Notes: generated from the sequence alone by a model not told the origin. Counted from the stretch's first letter, positions 7,604 to 16,811 are shown. The stretch is 47,235 bases of DNA from Streptomyces sp. ADI95-17 (GCF_003846175.1 NZ_ML123052.1:348175-395409), one strand, 5' to 3'. Numbers and translations are program-made.

Positions 7604-10185
7604 CCGTCTGGAAGACCTCGCGGCGGAACTTCCTCGCCCACAAGGGACGCATGGCGCTCTCCGCCGTCGCCGTCCTGCTGTCGGTGGCATTCGTCTGCGG
7701 CACTCTCGTCTTCACCGACACCATGAACACCACCTTCGACAAGCTCTTCGCGGTGACCGCGGCCGATGTCACGGTCAGCCGGAAGACCTCCGGGGACGAC
7801 GACCGGCTCCCGGGGAACGGCAGGCCCGTCACGATCCCCGCGTCCGCCGTCGGGAAGGCCGCGAAGGCCACCGGCGCGAAGTCGGCCGAGGGCGCGGTCT
7901 CCAGCATGTCCGTCACCGTCGTCGACAGCCACGACAAGAACATGGGCTCCACCAGCGGCGCCCCGACGATCGCGGGCAACTGGACGAGGAACGACCTCCG
8001 TTCGATGGAGATCTCCTCCGGCCACGGACCGCGCGGCCCGACCGAGGTGATGGTCGACGCCGACACCGCCGAGAAGCACCACCTGAAGCTCGGCGACGAA
8101 CTGCGCACCATCACCGCCAACGGCGACATCAAGGCGCGGATCAGCGGCATCGCCACCTTCAAGGTCACCAACCCCGGCGCCGCGGTCGTCTACTTCGACA
8201 CCGCCACCGCCCAGACCAAGCTCCTCGGCAGGCCCGATGTCTTCAGCCTGATCTCCGTCACCGCCGAAGCGGGCGTGGCCGACGAGCAGCTGAAGAAGAA
8301 CGTCGCCGCCGCGCTCGGCGACACCTCCGCGTACAAGCTCCAGACGCAGAAGCAGGCGGCGGCCGCCAACAAGGACTCGATGGGCTCCTTCCTCGACGTC
8401 ATGAAGTACGCGATGCTCGGCTTCGCCGGGATCGCCCTCCTCGTCGGCATCTTCCTGATCGTCAACACCTTCTCGATGCTGGTCGCCCAGCGCACCCGCG
8501 AGATCGGCCTGATGCGGGCCATCGGCTCCAGCCGCAAGCAGGTCAACCGGTCCGTGCTGATCGAGGCGCTGTTCCTCGGCGTCGTCGGCTCGCTCCTCGG
8601 CGTGGGCGCGGGCGTCGGCCTCGCCGTCGGCCTGATGAAGCTCATGGGTGCCATGGGCATGGAGCTGTCCACCGACGACCTCACCGTCGCCTGGACGACC
8701 CCGGTGGTCGGTCTGGTGCTCGGCATCGTCGTCACCGTCGTCGCCGCGTACTTCCCGGCCCGCCGCGCCGGGAAGATCTCCCCGATGGCCGCCCTGCGCG
8801 AGGCCGGAACCCCGGCGGACGGCCGGGCCGGCCGGGTCCGGGCCGCGATCGGCCTGGTCCTCACCCTGGGCGGCGGCGCCGCGCTCCTCGCCGCGACGAG
8901 GGCCGACGAGTCGAGCGAGGGCTCGCTGCTCCTCGGCGTGGGTGTACTCCTCACCCTCATCGGCTTCATCGTGATCGGCCCGCTGCTGGCCGGCCTCGTG
9001 GTCCGGGTGCTGAGCGCGGTCATGCTGCGGATGTTCGGCCCCGTGGGACGGCTCGCCGAGCGCAACGCGCTGCGCAACCCGCGCCGCACCGGAGCCACCG
9101 GCGCCGCCCTGATGGTCGGCCTCGCCCTGGTCGCCTGCCTCTCGGTCGTCGGCTCATCCATGGTCGCCTCGGCCACCGAGGAGCTCGACAAGTCCGTCGG
9201 CGCGGACTTCATCGTCCAGCCGGCCGGCGGCGACGGCGCACCGATCGTGGACCAGGCGGCGAAGGCCGTCGAGGCGGCGGGGGACATCGAGCACGTCACG
9301 TCGTACAAGTCCGTCAGCGCCTCCCTCACCGCCCCCGACGGCACCACCGCGAAGGACGCCCTGGTCGCCGCCGACCCCACGTACAAGGACGACGTCCGCC
9401 GCGAGACGGTCTCCGGCGACCTCTCCGAGGCGTACGGCAAGGACGCCATGTCGGTCGGCGACACGTACGCCACCGAGCACCACGTCAAGGTCGGTGACCG
9501 GATCACCGTCGCGTTCAAGGGCGGTGAGACCGCGAAGCTGAAGGTCGCCGCGATCACCTCGGACGACGTCAACATCGACAAGGGCGCGATGTACACCAGC
9601 ATCACGACCGCCGCGCGCTACGTCCCCGCCGACACCCTGCCGCAGAACATGATCATGTTCGCGAAGGCCGCGGACGGCAAGGAGAAGGAGGCGTACGCCG
9701 CCCTCAAGAGCGCCCTCGCGAAGTACCCGCAGTACGAGGTGAAGAACCAGGCCGACTTCAAGCAGCAGCTCAAGGACCAGATCGGCCAGCTGCTGAACAT
9801 CGTCTACGGCCTGCTGGCGCTCGCGATCATCGTCGCCGTGCTCGGTGTGGTGAACACCCTGGCCCTGTCGGTGGTCGAGCGGACCCGGGAGATCGGCCTG
9901 ATGCGGGCCATCGGGCTCTCCCGCCGCCAGCTGCGCCGGATGATCCGCCTGGAGTCGGTGGTCATCGCGGTCTTCGGTGCCCTCCTCGGTCTCGGCCTCG
10001 GCATGGGCTGGGGCACGGCGGCCCAGAAGCTGCTCGCCCTGGAGGGCCTCGGAGTCCTGGAGATCCCGTGGCCGACGATCCTCACGGTCTTCGTCGCCTC
10101 GGCCTTCGTCGGACTGTTCGCGGCCCTGGTCCCGGCGTTCCGGGCGGGCAGGATGAACGTCCTGAACGCGATCGCCACGGATTAG
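7600..10185 (+). CDS. ABC transporter permease, two-FtsX-domain type
   Basis: 861 residues. A first transmembrane helix (about 20-40) is followed by a large extracytoplasmic domain and a first FtsX domain with helices around 270-400, including the marker EIGLMRAIGSSRKQV. A middle membrane pair follows, then NALRNPRRTGATGAALMVGLALVACLSV, a second outer domain, and a second FtsX domain with EIGLMRAIGLSRRQLRRMIRLE. This duplicated architecture fits actinobacterial MacB-like exporters of lipids, peptides or antibiotics, or envelope mechanotransmission; the substrate cannot be read from sequence. It starts inside the ATPase stop codon and ends before a strong terminator. Confidence 0.93.
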   Translation: MTVWKTSRRNFLAHKGRMALSAVAVLLSVAFVCGTLVFTDTMNTTFDKLFAVTAADVTVSRKTSGDDDRLPGNGRPVTIPASAVGKAAKATGAKSAEGAVSSMSVTVVDSHDKNMGSTSGAPTIAGNWTRNDLRSMEISSGHGPRGPTEVMVDADTAEKHHLKLGDELRTITANGDIKARISGIATFKVTNPGAAVVYFDTATAQTKLLGRPDVFSLISVTAEAGVADEQLKKNVAAALGDTSAYKLQTQKQAAAANKDSMGSFLDVMKYAMLGFAGIALLVGIFLIVNTFSMLVAQRTREIGLMRAIGSSRKQVNRSVLIEALFLGVVGSLLGVGAGVGLAVGLMKLMGAMGMELSTDDLTVAWTTPVVGLVLGIVVTVVAAYFPARRAGKISPMAALREAGTPADGRAGRVRAAIGLVLTLGGGAALLAATRADESSEGSLLLGVGVLLTLIGFIVIGPLLAGLVVRVLSAVMLRMFGPVGRLAERNALRNPRRTGATGAALMVGLALVACLSVVGSSMVASATEELDKSVGADFIVQPAGGDGAPIVDQAAKAVEAAGDIEHVTSYKSVSASLTAPDGTTAKDALVAADPTYKDDVRRETVSGDLSEAYGKDAMSVGDTYATEHHVKVGDRITVAFKGGETAKLKVAAITSDDVNIDKGAMYTSITTAARYVPADTLPQNMIMFAKAADGKEKEAYAALKSALAKYPQYEVKNQADFKQQLKDQIGQLLNIVYGLLALAIIVAVLGVVNTLALSVVERTREIGLMRAIGLSRRQLRRMIRLESVVIAVFGALLGLGLGMGWGTAAQKLLALEGLGVLEIPWPTILTVFVASAFVGLFAALVPAFRAGRMNVLNAIATD

Positions 10186-10218
10186 GGCGGGCGACGGCCC
10201 ACGTAGAATGAGCGATCC

Positions 10219-10252
10219 GGCCCCGGGGTGTTCCTCCAAACACCCCGGGGCC
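10219..10252. terminator. Hairpin terminator after the first ABC operon
   Basis: Perfect 14-bp arms (GGCCCCGGGGTGTT / AACACCCCGGGGCC) around a 6-nt loop, 33 nt beyond the permease stop and ahead of mfd. Confidence 0.85.
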
Positions 10253-10443
10253 GTACGCGTGCCCCGGACACCCCGTCGGGCCGGATTGCGGGCGCGGCTG
10301 TCACAGCGGAGTCGTACGCTGGGAACCCCCGACCCGTGCGACGTGTCGGGCGCTTCGCGTTGCCCTTCGCGTCGCTCCTCGTGTTGCCCCTGGCAGCAGC
10401 CGGCTGTCAGACCTCACCCTCGTTACCCGGACGGAAGCCCTTC

Positions 10444-13400
10444 ATGAGCCTGCACGGTCTGCTGGATGTCGTCGTACGTGATCCGGCGCTCGACGAAGCG
10501 GTGAAGGCCGCCGGCGACGGCCACCGGATGCATGTCGACCTCGTCGGCCCGCCCGCCGCCCGCCCCTTCGCCGTCGCCGCGCTGGCCCGCGAGACCGGGC
10601 GGACGGTGCTCGCCGTCACCGCGACCGGCCGGGAGGCCGAGGACCTGGCGGCCGCGCTGCGCACCCTGCTGCCGCCGGACACGATCGCGGAGTTCCCGTC
10701 CTGGGAGACGCTGCCGCACGAGCGGCTCTCGCCCCGCTCGGACACCGTGGGCCGACGCCTCGCCGTGCTGCGGCGCCTGGCGCACCCGAGGGCGGACGAC
10801 CCGGAGACCGGGCCGGTCTCCGTCGTCGTCGCGCCGATCCGCTCCGTGCTCCAGCCGCAGGTCAAGGGGCTCGGCGACCTGGAGCCGGTGGCGCTGCGCA
10901 TCGGGCAGAGCGCCGATCTCGGCAGGACGGTCGAGGCGCTCGCGGCGGCTGCGTACTCCCGGGTCGAACTGGTCGAGAAGCGCGGTGAGTTCGCCGTGCG
11001 CGGCGGCATCCTGGACGTCTTCCCGCCGACCGAGGAGCACCCCCTTCGGGTGGAGTTCTGGGGCGACGACGTCGAGGAGATCCGCTACTTCAAGATCGCC
11101 GACCAGCGGTCGCTGGAGATCGCCGAGCACGGGCTGTGGGCGCCGCCCTGCCGCGAGCTGCTGCTCACCGACGAGGTGCGGGAGCGGGCCGCCGCGCTCG
11201 CCGAGGCCCACCCCGAGCTGGGCGAACTCCTCAACAAGATCGCCGAGGGGATCGCGGTGGAGGGCATGGAGTCCCTCGCCCCGGTCCTGGTCGACGACAT
11301 GGAGCTGCTGCTCGACGTGCTGCCGCAGGGCGCGATGGCACTGGTCTGCGACCCGGAGCGGGTCCGCACCAGGGCCGCCGACCTGGTCGCCACCAGCCAG
11401 GAGTTCCTCCAGGCGTCCTGGGCGGCCACCGCGGGCGGCGGCGAGGCTCCGATCGACGTGGGCGCGGCCTCGCTGTGGGGCATCGCGGACGTCCGGGACC
11501 GGGCCCGTGAGCTGGGGATGATGTGGTGGTCGGTCTCCCCGTTCGCCGCCGACGACGAGCTCGACGAGGACACCCTCAAGCTCACGATGCACGCCCCGGA
11601 GTCGTACCGCGGCGACACCGCCCGCGCGCTCGCCGACACCAAGGGGTGGATCGCCGACGGCTGGCGCACGGTGTACGTCACCGAGGGCCAGGGCCTCGCC
11701 TCCCGCACCGTCGAGGTGCTGAGCGGCGAGGGCATCGCCGCCCGCCTCGACCCGGACCTGGCGGAGATCTCCCCGTCCCTCGTCCACGTCTCCTGCGGCG
11801 CGATCGACCAGGGCTTCGTCGACCCGGCGCTGAAGCTCGCCGTGCTCACCGAGACCGACCTCACCGGTCAGCGCACCGCCACCAAGGACCTGGGCCGGAT
11901 GCCGGCCCGCCGCCGCAAGACCATCGACCCGCTGACGCTGGAGACCGGCGACTACATCGTCCACGAGCAGCACGGGGTGGGCCGGTACATCGAGATGGTG
12001 CAGCGCACCGTGCAGGGCGCCACCCGCGAGTACCTCCTCGTCGAGTACGCCCCCGCCAAGCGCGGCCAGCCCGGCGACCGGCTGTACATCCCGACCGACC
12101 AGCTGGAACAGGTCACCAAGTACGTCGGCGGCGAGGCGCCCACCCTGCACCGGCTCGGCGGCGCCGACTGGACGAAGACCAAGGCGCGCGCCAAGAAGGC
12201 CGTCAAGGAGATCGCCGCCGACCTGATCAAGCTCTACTCGGCGCGGATGGCGGCCCCCGGCCATGTCTTCGGCCCCGACACTCCCTGGCAGCGCGAGCTG
12301 GAGGACGCCTTCCCGTACGCGGAGACGCCCGACCAGCTCTCCACCATCGCCGAGGTCAAGGAGGACATGGAGAAGTCCGTCCCGATGGACCGGCTGATCT
12401 GCGGCGACGTCGGCTACGGCAAGACGGAGATCGCGGTACGGGCGGCGTTCAAGGCGGTCCAGGACGGCAAGCAGGTCGCCGTCCTCGTACCCACGACCCT
12501 CCTGGTCCAGCAGCACTACGGAACGTTCACCGAGCGCTACTCCCAATTCCCGGTCAACGTACGGGCGTTGAGCCGCTTCCAGTCCGACTCCGAGTCCAAG
12601 GCGACTCTCGAAGGTCTCCGCGAGGGCTCCGTCGACCTGGTCATCGGCACCCACCGCCTCTTCTCCTCCGAGACGAGGTTCAAGGACCTGGGCCTGGTCA
12701 TCGTCGACGAGGAGCAGCGCTTCGGCGTCGAGCACAAGGAGCAGCTGAAGAAGCTCCGCGCCAACGTGGACGTCCTCACCATGTCCGCGACGCCCATCCC
12801 CCGTACGCTCGAAATGGCCGTGACGGGCATCCGCGAGATGTCGACGATCACCACGCCGCCCGAGGAGCGCCACCCGGTCCTCACCTTCGTCGGCCCGTAC
12901 GAGGAGAAGCAGATCGGCGCGGCCATCCGCCGCGAACTGCTCCGCGAGGGCCAGGCGTTCTACATCCACAACCGGGTCGAGTCGATCGACCGCGCCGCCG
13001 CCCGCCTCCGCGAGATCGTCCCGGAGGCCCGGATCGCGACGGCCCACGGCCAGATGTCCGAACAGGCCCTGGAACAGGTGGTGGTGGACTTCTGGGAGAA
13101 GAAGTTCGACGTCCTGGTCTCCACCACGATCGTCGAGTCCGGCATCGACATCTCCAACGCCAACACCCTGATCGTGGAGCGTGGCGACAACTTCGGCCTC
13201 TCCCAGCTCCACCAGCTGCGCGGCCGCGTCGGCCGTGGCCGCGAGCGCGGCTACGCGTACTTCCTCTACCCCCCGGAGAAGCCGCTCACCGAGACGGCCC
13301 ACGAGCGCCTCGCCACGATCGCCCAGCACACCGAGATGGGTGCGGGCATGTACGTGGCGATGAAGGACCTGGAGATCCGCGGCGCGGGAAATCTCTTGGG

Positions 13401-13974
13401 CGGCGAGCAGTCCGGCCACATCGCGGGCGTCGGCTTCGACCTGTACGTACGCATGGTGGGCGAGGCGGTCGCCGACTACCGGGCCTCCCTCGAAGGCGGC
13501 GTGGAGGAGGAGCCGCCGCTGGAGGTCAAGATCGAGCTCCCGGTCGACGCCCACGTCCCCCACGACTACGCCCCCGGCGAGCGGCTGCGCCTCCAGGCGT
13601 ACCGCGCCATCGCCTCCGCCAACACGGAGGACGACATCAGGGCCGTCCGCGAGGAACTCACCGACCGCTACGGCAAGCTCCCCGAGCCGGTGGAGAACCT
13701 CCTCCTGGTCGCCGGCCTGCGCATGCTGGCCCGCGCCTGCGGCGTCGGCGAGATCGTCCTCCAGGGCCCGAACATCCGGTTCGCCCCGGTCGAGCTCCGC
13801 GAATCGCAGGAGCTGCGCCTGAAGCGCCTGTACCCGAAGACGGTCATCAAGCCGGCCGCCCACCAGATCCTGGTCCCCCGCCCCACCACCGCCAGGGTCG
13901 GCGGCAAGCCGGTGGTGGGGCGTGAACTGCTGGCTTGGACGGGGGAGTTCCTGACCACGATCCTGGGGTCGTAG
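10444..13974 (+). CDS. mfd: Transcription-repair coupling factor Mfd
   Basis: 1176 residues, the usual Mfd length. Mfd removes RNA polymerase stalled at DNA lesions and recruits UvrA. The UvrB-homology region fills the N-terminus (LVGPPAARPFAVAALARETGR; FPSWETLPHERLSPRSDTVGRRLAVL). The CarD-like RNA polymerase binding domain is at ~500-570 (GDYIVHEQHGVGRYIEM). The translocase has Walker A GDVGYGKTE at 654-662, DEEQ at 755-758, and the RecG-like motif QLHQLRGRVGRGRERGYAY. A UvrA-contacting C-terminal domain follows. ATG 10444 has GGAAG about 6 nt upstream and gives the family-typical N-terminus MSLHGLLD. The frame stays open 72 codons further upstream and encodes a lipoprotein-like signal (see findings). 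Confidence 0.97.
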   Translation: MSLHGLLDVVVRDPALDEAVKAAGDGHRMHVDLVGPPAARPFAVAALARETGRTVLAVTATGREAEDLAAALRTLLPPDTIAEFPSWETLPHERLSPRSDTVGRRLAVLRRLAHPRADDPETGPVSVVVAPIRSVLQPQVKGLGDLEPVALRIGQSADLGRTVEALAAAAYSRVELVEKRGEFAVRGGILDVFPPTEEHPLRVEFWGDDVEEIRYFKIADQRSLEIAEHGLWAPPCRELLLTDEVRERAAALAEAHPELGELLNKIAEGIAVEGMESLAPVLVDDMELLLDVLPQGAMALVCDPERVRTRAADLVATSQEFLQASWAATAGGGEAPIDVGAASLWGIADVRDRARELGMMWWSVSPFAADDELDEDTLKLTMHAPESYRGDTARALADTKGWIADGWRTVYVTEGQGLASRTVEVLSGEGIAARLDPDLAEISPSLVHVSCGAIDQGFVDPALKLAVLTETDLTGQRTATKDLGRMPARRRKTIDPLTLETGDYIVHEQHGVGRYIEMVQRTVQGATREYLLVEYAPAKRGQPGDRLYIPTDQLEQVTKYVGGEAPTLHRLGGADWTKTKARAKKAVKEIAADLIKLYSARMAAPGHVFGPDTPWQRELEDAFPYAETPDQLSTIAEVKEDMEKSVPMDRLICGDVGYGKTEIAVRAAFKAVQDGKQVAVLVPTTLLVQQHYGTFTERYSQFPVNVRALSRFQSDSESKATLEGLREGSVDLVIGTHRLFSSETRFKDLGLVIVDEEQRFGVEHKEQLKKLRANVDVLTMSATPIPRTLEMAVTGIREMSTITTPPEERHPVLTFVGPYEEKQIGAAIRRELLREGQAFYIHNRVESIDRAAARLREIVPEARIATAHGQMSEQALEQVVVDFWEKKFDVLVSTTIVESGIDISNANTLIVERGDNFGLSQLHQLRGRVGRGRERGYAYFLYPPEKPLTETAHERLATIAQHTEMGAGMYVAMKDLEIRGAGNLLGGEQSGHIAGVGFDLYVRMVGEAVADYRASLEGGVEEEPPLEVKIELPVDAHVPHDYAPGERLRLQAYRAIASANTEDDIRAVREELTDRYGKLPEPVENLLLVAGLRMLARACGVGEIVLQGPNIRFAPVELRESQELRLKRLYPKTVIKPAAHQILVPRPTTARVGGKPVVGRELLAWTGEFLTTILGS

Positions 13975-13995
13975 CGGCGGACTGTTTCCCGTGTA

Positions 13996-14021
13996 GGCCC
14001 CGTCGGGCGTCCGGCGGGGCC
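13996..14021. terminator. Hairpin terminator after mfd
   Basis: Arms GGCCCCGTCGG and CCGGCGGGGCC (one mismatch) with a 4-nt loop, between the convergent mfd and XRE regulator genes. Confidence 0.7.
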
Positions 14022-14046
14022 GAACCCGTTCACGGGGCGAGGCGCC

Positions 14047-14898
14047 TCAGCCGGGCACGTCCAGGCGCTGGGTGCCGACGACCGACAGGAGGCGCAGGGC
14101 CTGTTCGGACGGTGAGCCGGGGGTGGCGGTGTAGATGACGACCCGCTGGTCCCGGTCGGCGAGGTCCAGGATGTCGCAGTTGACGGAGACGGGGCCGACG
14201 AGGGGGTGATGGAAGGTCTTGCAGAGGGTGGGGCGGGCGGTCACGTCGTGGGCCGCCCAGATGCGGGCGAACTCCTCGCTGCCGGCCAGGAGTTCGTCCA
14301 CCAGACCGGTCACCTCCGGGTCGCCCGGGTAGCGGGCCGCGGCGGCGCGCAGATGCTGGGCCGAGGTCCGGATGAACTCGTCCGCGTCCGAGACGCCGTA
14401 CAGCGGCCGGCCGTTGCGGTGCGGTCCCAGGAAGGCGCGCCGGATGAGGTTGCGGTCGCGGCGCGGCAGGGCGGAGAAGTCCTCCATCAGCGCGGCGGCC
14501 AGATCGTTCCAGGCGATCACCTCGTACGTCGCCGACAGCACCAGCGACGCGGCCTCCGGCAGCCGGTGCAGCAGGTCGACGATGCTCTGCCGCACCTCCC
14601 TCGACGGCCCGGGCAGCGGGCCGGGCGGGGTGCCGGCGAGATGGTGGAGGTGGTCGCGCTCGGCGTCCGACAGGCGCAGGGCGCGGGCGAGCTGGACCAG
14701 CACCTCGCGGGAGGGACGCGGGCCGCGCGCCTGCTCCAGCCGGGTGTAGTACTCGGTCGAGATGAACGCCAGCTGCGCCACCTCCTCGCGGCGCAGCCCC
14801 GGGGTGCGGCGGCGCGGCCCGGCGGGCAGCCCCACGTCGGCGGGGGTGATCCGCTCGCGCCTGCTGCGCAGGAAACCCGCCAGTTCTCGTCGATCCAC
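14047..14898 (-). CDS. XRE-family regulator with MmyB-like ligand-binding domain
   Basis: 283 residues from GTG 14898. The XRE helix-turn-helix is at ~25-75 (RRTPGLRREEVAQLAFISTEYYTRLEQARGPRPSREVLVQLARAL). The rest matches the MmyB-like ligand-binding domain common in actinobacterial regulators (VLSATYEVIAWNDLAAALMEDF, RNLIRRAFLG, DPEVTGLVDELLAGSEEFARIWAAHDV, HPLVGPVSVNCDILDL). Such regulators typically control a divergent dehydrogenase or transporter. Here the divergent neighbour is an SDR gene 87 nt away with an inverted repeat between them, so local control is likely. CACACT lies 6 nt before the GTG, suggesting a leaderless transcript. The frame continues upstream, but that segment is antisense to the SDR gene. 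Confidence 0.88.
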   Translation of the reverse strand: MDRRELAGFLRSRRERITPADVGLPAGPRRRTPGLRREEVAQLAFISTEYYTRLEQARGPRPSREVLVQLARALRLSDAERDHLHHLAGTPPGPLPGPSREVRQSIVDLLHRLPEAASLVLSATYEVIAWNDLAAALMEDFSALPRRDRNLIRRAFLGPHRNGRPLYGVSDADEFIRTSAQHLRAAAARYPGDPEVTGLVDELLAGSEEFARIWAAHDVTARPTLCKTFHHPLVGPVSVNCDILDLADRDQRVVIYTATPGSPSEQALRLLSVVGTQRLDVPG

Positions 14899-14931
14899 CC
14901 GTCCAGTGTGCGCGAGCTCCGGCCGGCCCAG

Positions 14932-14952
14932 CCAGGTACTGCCGGTGCCTGG
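14932..14952. promoter_or_regulatory. Candidate operator between XRE regulator and SDR genes
   Basis: Inverted repeat CCAGGTA-7nt-TGCCTGG (one mismatch) in the 87-nt divergent gap, placed to control both promoters. Confidence 0.5.
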
Positions 14953-14985
14953 ATGAGGGCCGCGGCCCGGCGCAGGCTCGTCGGC

Positions 14986-15822
14986 ATGAACGACACGACG
15001 GCCACATCCACCGCAGCCACCACAGCCACCACGACCACCACGACCACCACGGCCACCGCACATCCGGGCCTGCTCGCCGGCAAGGTCGCCTTCGTCACCG
15101 GAGCCGGCCGCGGCATCGGCGCGGCCGCCGCGCGGCTCTTCGCCCGGGAGGGCGCCCGGGTGCTCCTCGCGGCCCGTACCGAGGCCCAGCTCAAGGCGGT
15201 GACCGAGGAGATCCGGGCGGCGGGCGGCACCGCGGAGTACGCGCTGTGCGACCTGGCCGACCCGGCGAGCATCCGGGCCGCCGTCGACCGGACGGTGGAG
15301 CTGTACGGACGGCTCGACGCCGCCTTCAACAACGGTGCGACGGCCCAGCCGCCCGGCCCGATGGACCAGCTTGCGGAGGCCGACTTCGACCATGTGTACG
15401 CGGTCGACCTCAAGGGGCCGTGGCTCGCCATGAACGCCGAGATCGCCGCGATCCGGGCCACCGCCGGGAGCGGGGCGATCGTCAACACCTCCAGCGTCGG
15501 CAGCCTGATGGGCAACCCCTGGCTGCCCGCCTACGGCGCCGCGAAGCGGGCGGTCAACAGCCTCACCGCGTCGGCCGCCGTCACCTACGGCCCGGAGAAC
15601 ATCCGGGTCAACGCCATCGCGCCCGGCACCACGCTCACCGAGATGGTCCACGAGTGGGAGGCGGACTCTCCCGGCATCATCGAGCAGCTCAACGCCCAGA
15701 CCCCGCTGGGCCGCGCGGCCGACCCGGACGAGATCGCCCAGGCCGCCGCCTGGCTGCTCAGCGACCGCGCCTCCTACGTGACCGGCACGGTCCTGCGCGT
15801 GGACGGCGGCATGCGGTCCTGA
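14986..15822 (+). CDS. Short-chain dehydrogenase/reductase
   Basis: 278 residues. Classical SDR: cofactor motif TGAGRGIG at 38-45, AFNNGA in place of the usual NNAG, catalytic Ser in NTSSVGS, YxxxK as YGAAK, and C-terminal VTGTVLRVDGG. Arg-rich spacing after the glycine motif hints at NADP(H), but this is not decisive. The substrate is unknown. Residues 4-26 are an unusual Thr/Ala tract encoded by an ACC/ACG microsatellite; canonical SDRs start about six residues before GKVAFVTG, so the tract is extra. Another in-frame ATG lies at 14953. The gene is divergent from, and probably regulated by, the XRE protein. Confidence 0.88.
   Translation: MNDTTATSTAATTATTTTTTTTATAHPGLLAGKVAFVTGAGRGIGAAAARLFAREGARVLLAARTEAQLKAVTEEIRAAGGTAEYALCDLADPASIRAAVDRTVELYGRLDAAFNNGATAQPPGPMDQLAEADFDHVYAVDLKGPWLAMNAEIAAIRATAGSGAIVNTSSVGSLMGNPWLPAYGAAKRAVNSLTASAAVTYGPENIRVNAIAPGTTLTEMVHEWEADSPGIIEQLNAQTPLGRAADPDEIAQAAAWLLSDRASYVTGTVLRVDGGMRS
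15001..15060. repeat. ACC/ACG microsatellite in the SDR N-terminus
   Basis: About 60 bases of near-repeating CCACCACGA units encode a Thr/Ala-only stretch. Such repeats are slippage-prone and probably vary in length between strains. Confidence 0.7.
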
Positions 15823-15973
15823 GCCGGGGCCGGGCCGGGGGGCAGGCCGGGCCGGGGCGGAGGATGTGATTCCGGCCGCATCGGGGCGGTGGCGCGCTCA
15901 TGAACACCCGTCAGCGGGGAATGCCTCCGTAGGATTCCCGGGTTCGGCTTTCTCCCCGTCAGGACGGTTCCGA

Positions 15974-16735
15974 GTGATATCTCCCCGCGCATACCGAGTG
16001 ATGCTGCCCGCCCTCAGCGTGGCGGCGGTGCTGGCCCTGGCCGGCTGCGACCCGGAGTCCTCGCCCTCCGAGGGGGGCGGTGGCGGGCAGGCCGTCACCG
16101 GGTTCGGGGCCAGTCCGCTCGACAACGCCGACGGTACGAAGCCGGGCCTCGCGCCGCTCACCTCCGAGGCGGACCGGGCGGCCGGCCGGAAGGTCATCGA
16201 GAAGGTGGCGACGAAGGGGCGGGGGCCGAAGACCGGTTACGCGCGGGACAAGTTCGGCTACGCGTGGAAGGACTCGGTCGACGGGATACCGCTCGCGAGG
16301 AACGGCTGCGACACCCGTAACGACCTCCTCGCCAGGGACGGCAAGGACCTGAAGTTCCGGTCCGGTTCGGACTGCGTGGTCATGTCGATGACCCTCAAGG
16401 ACCCGTACACCGGCTCCACCATCGACTGGCGCAAGCAGCAGGCCACCAAGGTCCAGATCGACCACGTCATGCCGCTCTCGTACGACTGGCAGATGGGCGC
16501 CTCGCGCTGGGACGGGGCCAAGCGGCAGCAGATCGCCAACGACCCGCTCAACCTCATCCCGGTGGACGGGCCGGCCAACAACGCCAAGCGCGACTCGGGG
16601 CCGGCGTCCTGGCTGCCGCCGTACAAGCCGGTGCGCTGCTCGTACGCGGTGCGGTTCGCGCAGGTGTCCCTGAAGTACGGACTGCCCGTCACCGCCGCCG
16701 ACAAGACGGCGATGCTGGAGCAGTGCGGCGGGTGA
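15974..16735 (+). CDS. Lipoprotein with HNH endonuclease (DUF1524/GmrSD-type) domain
   Basis: 253 residues from GTG 15974 (AGGAC about 8 nt upstream); a longer frame to 15866 lacks a good start. The N-terminus is a lipoprotein signal with lipobox LAGC near residue 25. The C-terminal half carries the DUF1524 HNH signature: IDHVMPL with D163-H164, then a W-D-G-A-K-R-Q-Q-I-A-N-D-P-L-N-L-I-P block, and NAKRDSGPASWLPP. Cysteines in NGCDTRNDLL, SDCVVMS, VRCSYA and EQCGG suggest a disulfide-bonded exported fold. The likely role is a surface-tethered nuclease for DNA use or defence. It is convergent with the next lipoprotein gene. Confidence 0.88.
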   Translation: MISPRAYRVMLPALSVAAVLALAGCDPESSPSEGGGGGQAVTGFGASPLDNADGTKPGLAPLTSEADRAAGRKVIEKVATKGRGPKTGYARDKFGYAWKDSVDGIPLARNGCDTRNDLLARDGKDLKFRSGSDCVVMSMTLKDPYTGSTIDWRKQQATKVQIDHVMPLSYDWQMGASRWDGAKRQQIANDPLNLIPVDGPANNAKRDSGPASWLPPYKPVRCSYAVRFAQVSLKYGLPVTAADKTAMLEQCGG

Positions 16736-16757
16736 GCGCGGGGGCGGGGCGGTAGTA

Positions 16758-16792
16758 CGCGGAACCCGCCCTGGGGCGGGGCGGGTTCCGCG
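16758..16792. terminator. Bidirectional terminator
   Basis: Perfect 14-bp arms (CGCGGAACCCGCCC / GGGCGGGTTCCGCG) with a 7-nt loop, midway between the convergent nuclease and lipoprotein genes. Confidence 0.85.
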
Positions 16793-16811
16793 GCCGGGAG
16801 CGCCCGGGGGA

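Noticed and set aside
10228..10443. Longer Mfd reading frame as the annotated start
   Set aside because: The first part crosses a terminator hairpin, and family length and the ribosome binding site favour ATG 10444. The lipobox segment is kept only as a finding.
10423..13863. Very long open frame antisense to mfd, and similar long frames elsewhere (such as 36994-40149 on the minus strand)
   Set aside because: These are the usual GC-rich shadow frames. They lack domain structure and lie opposite confidently recognised genes.
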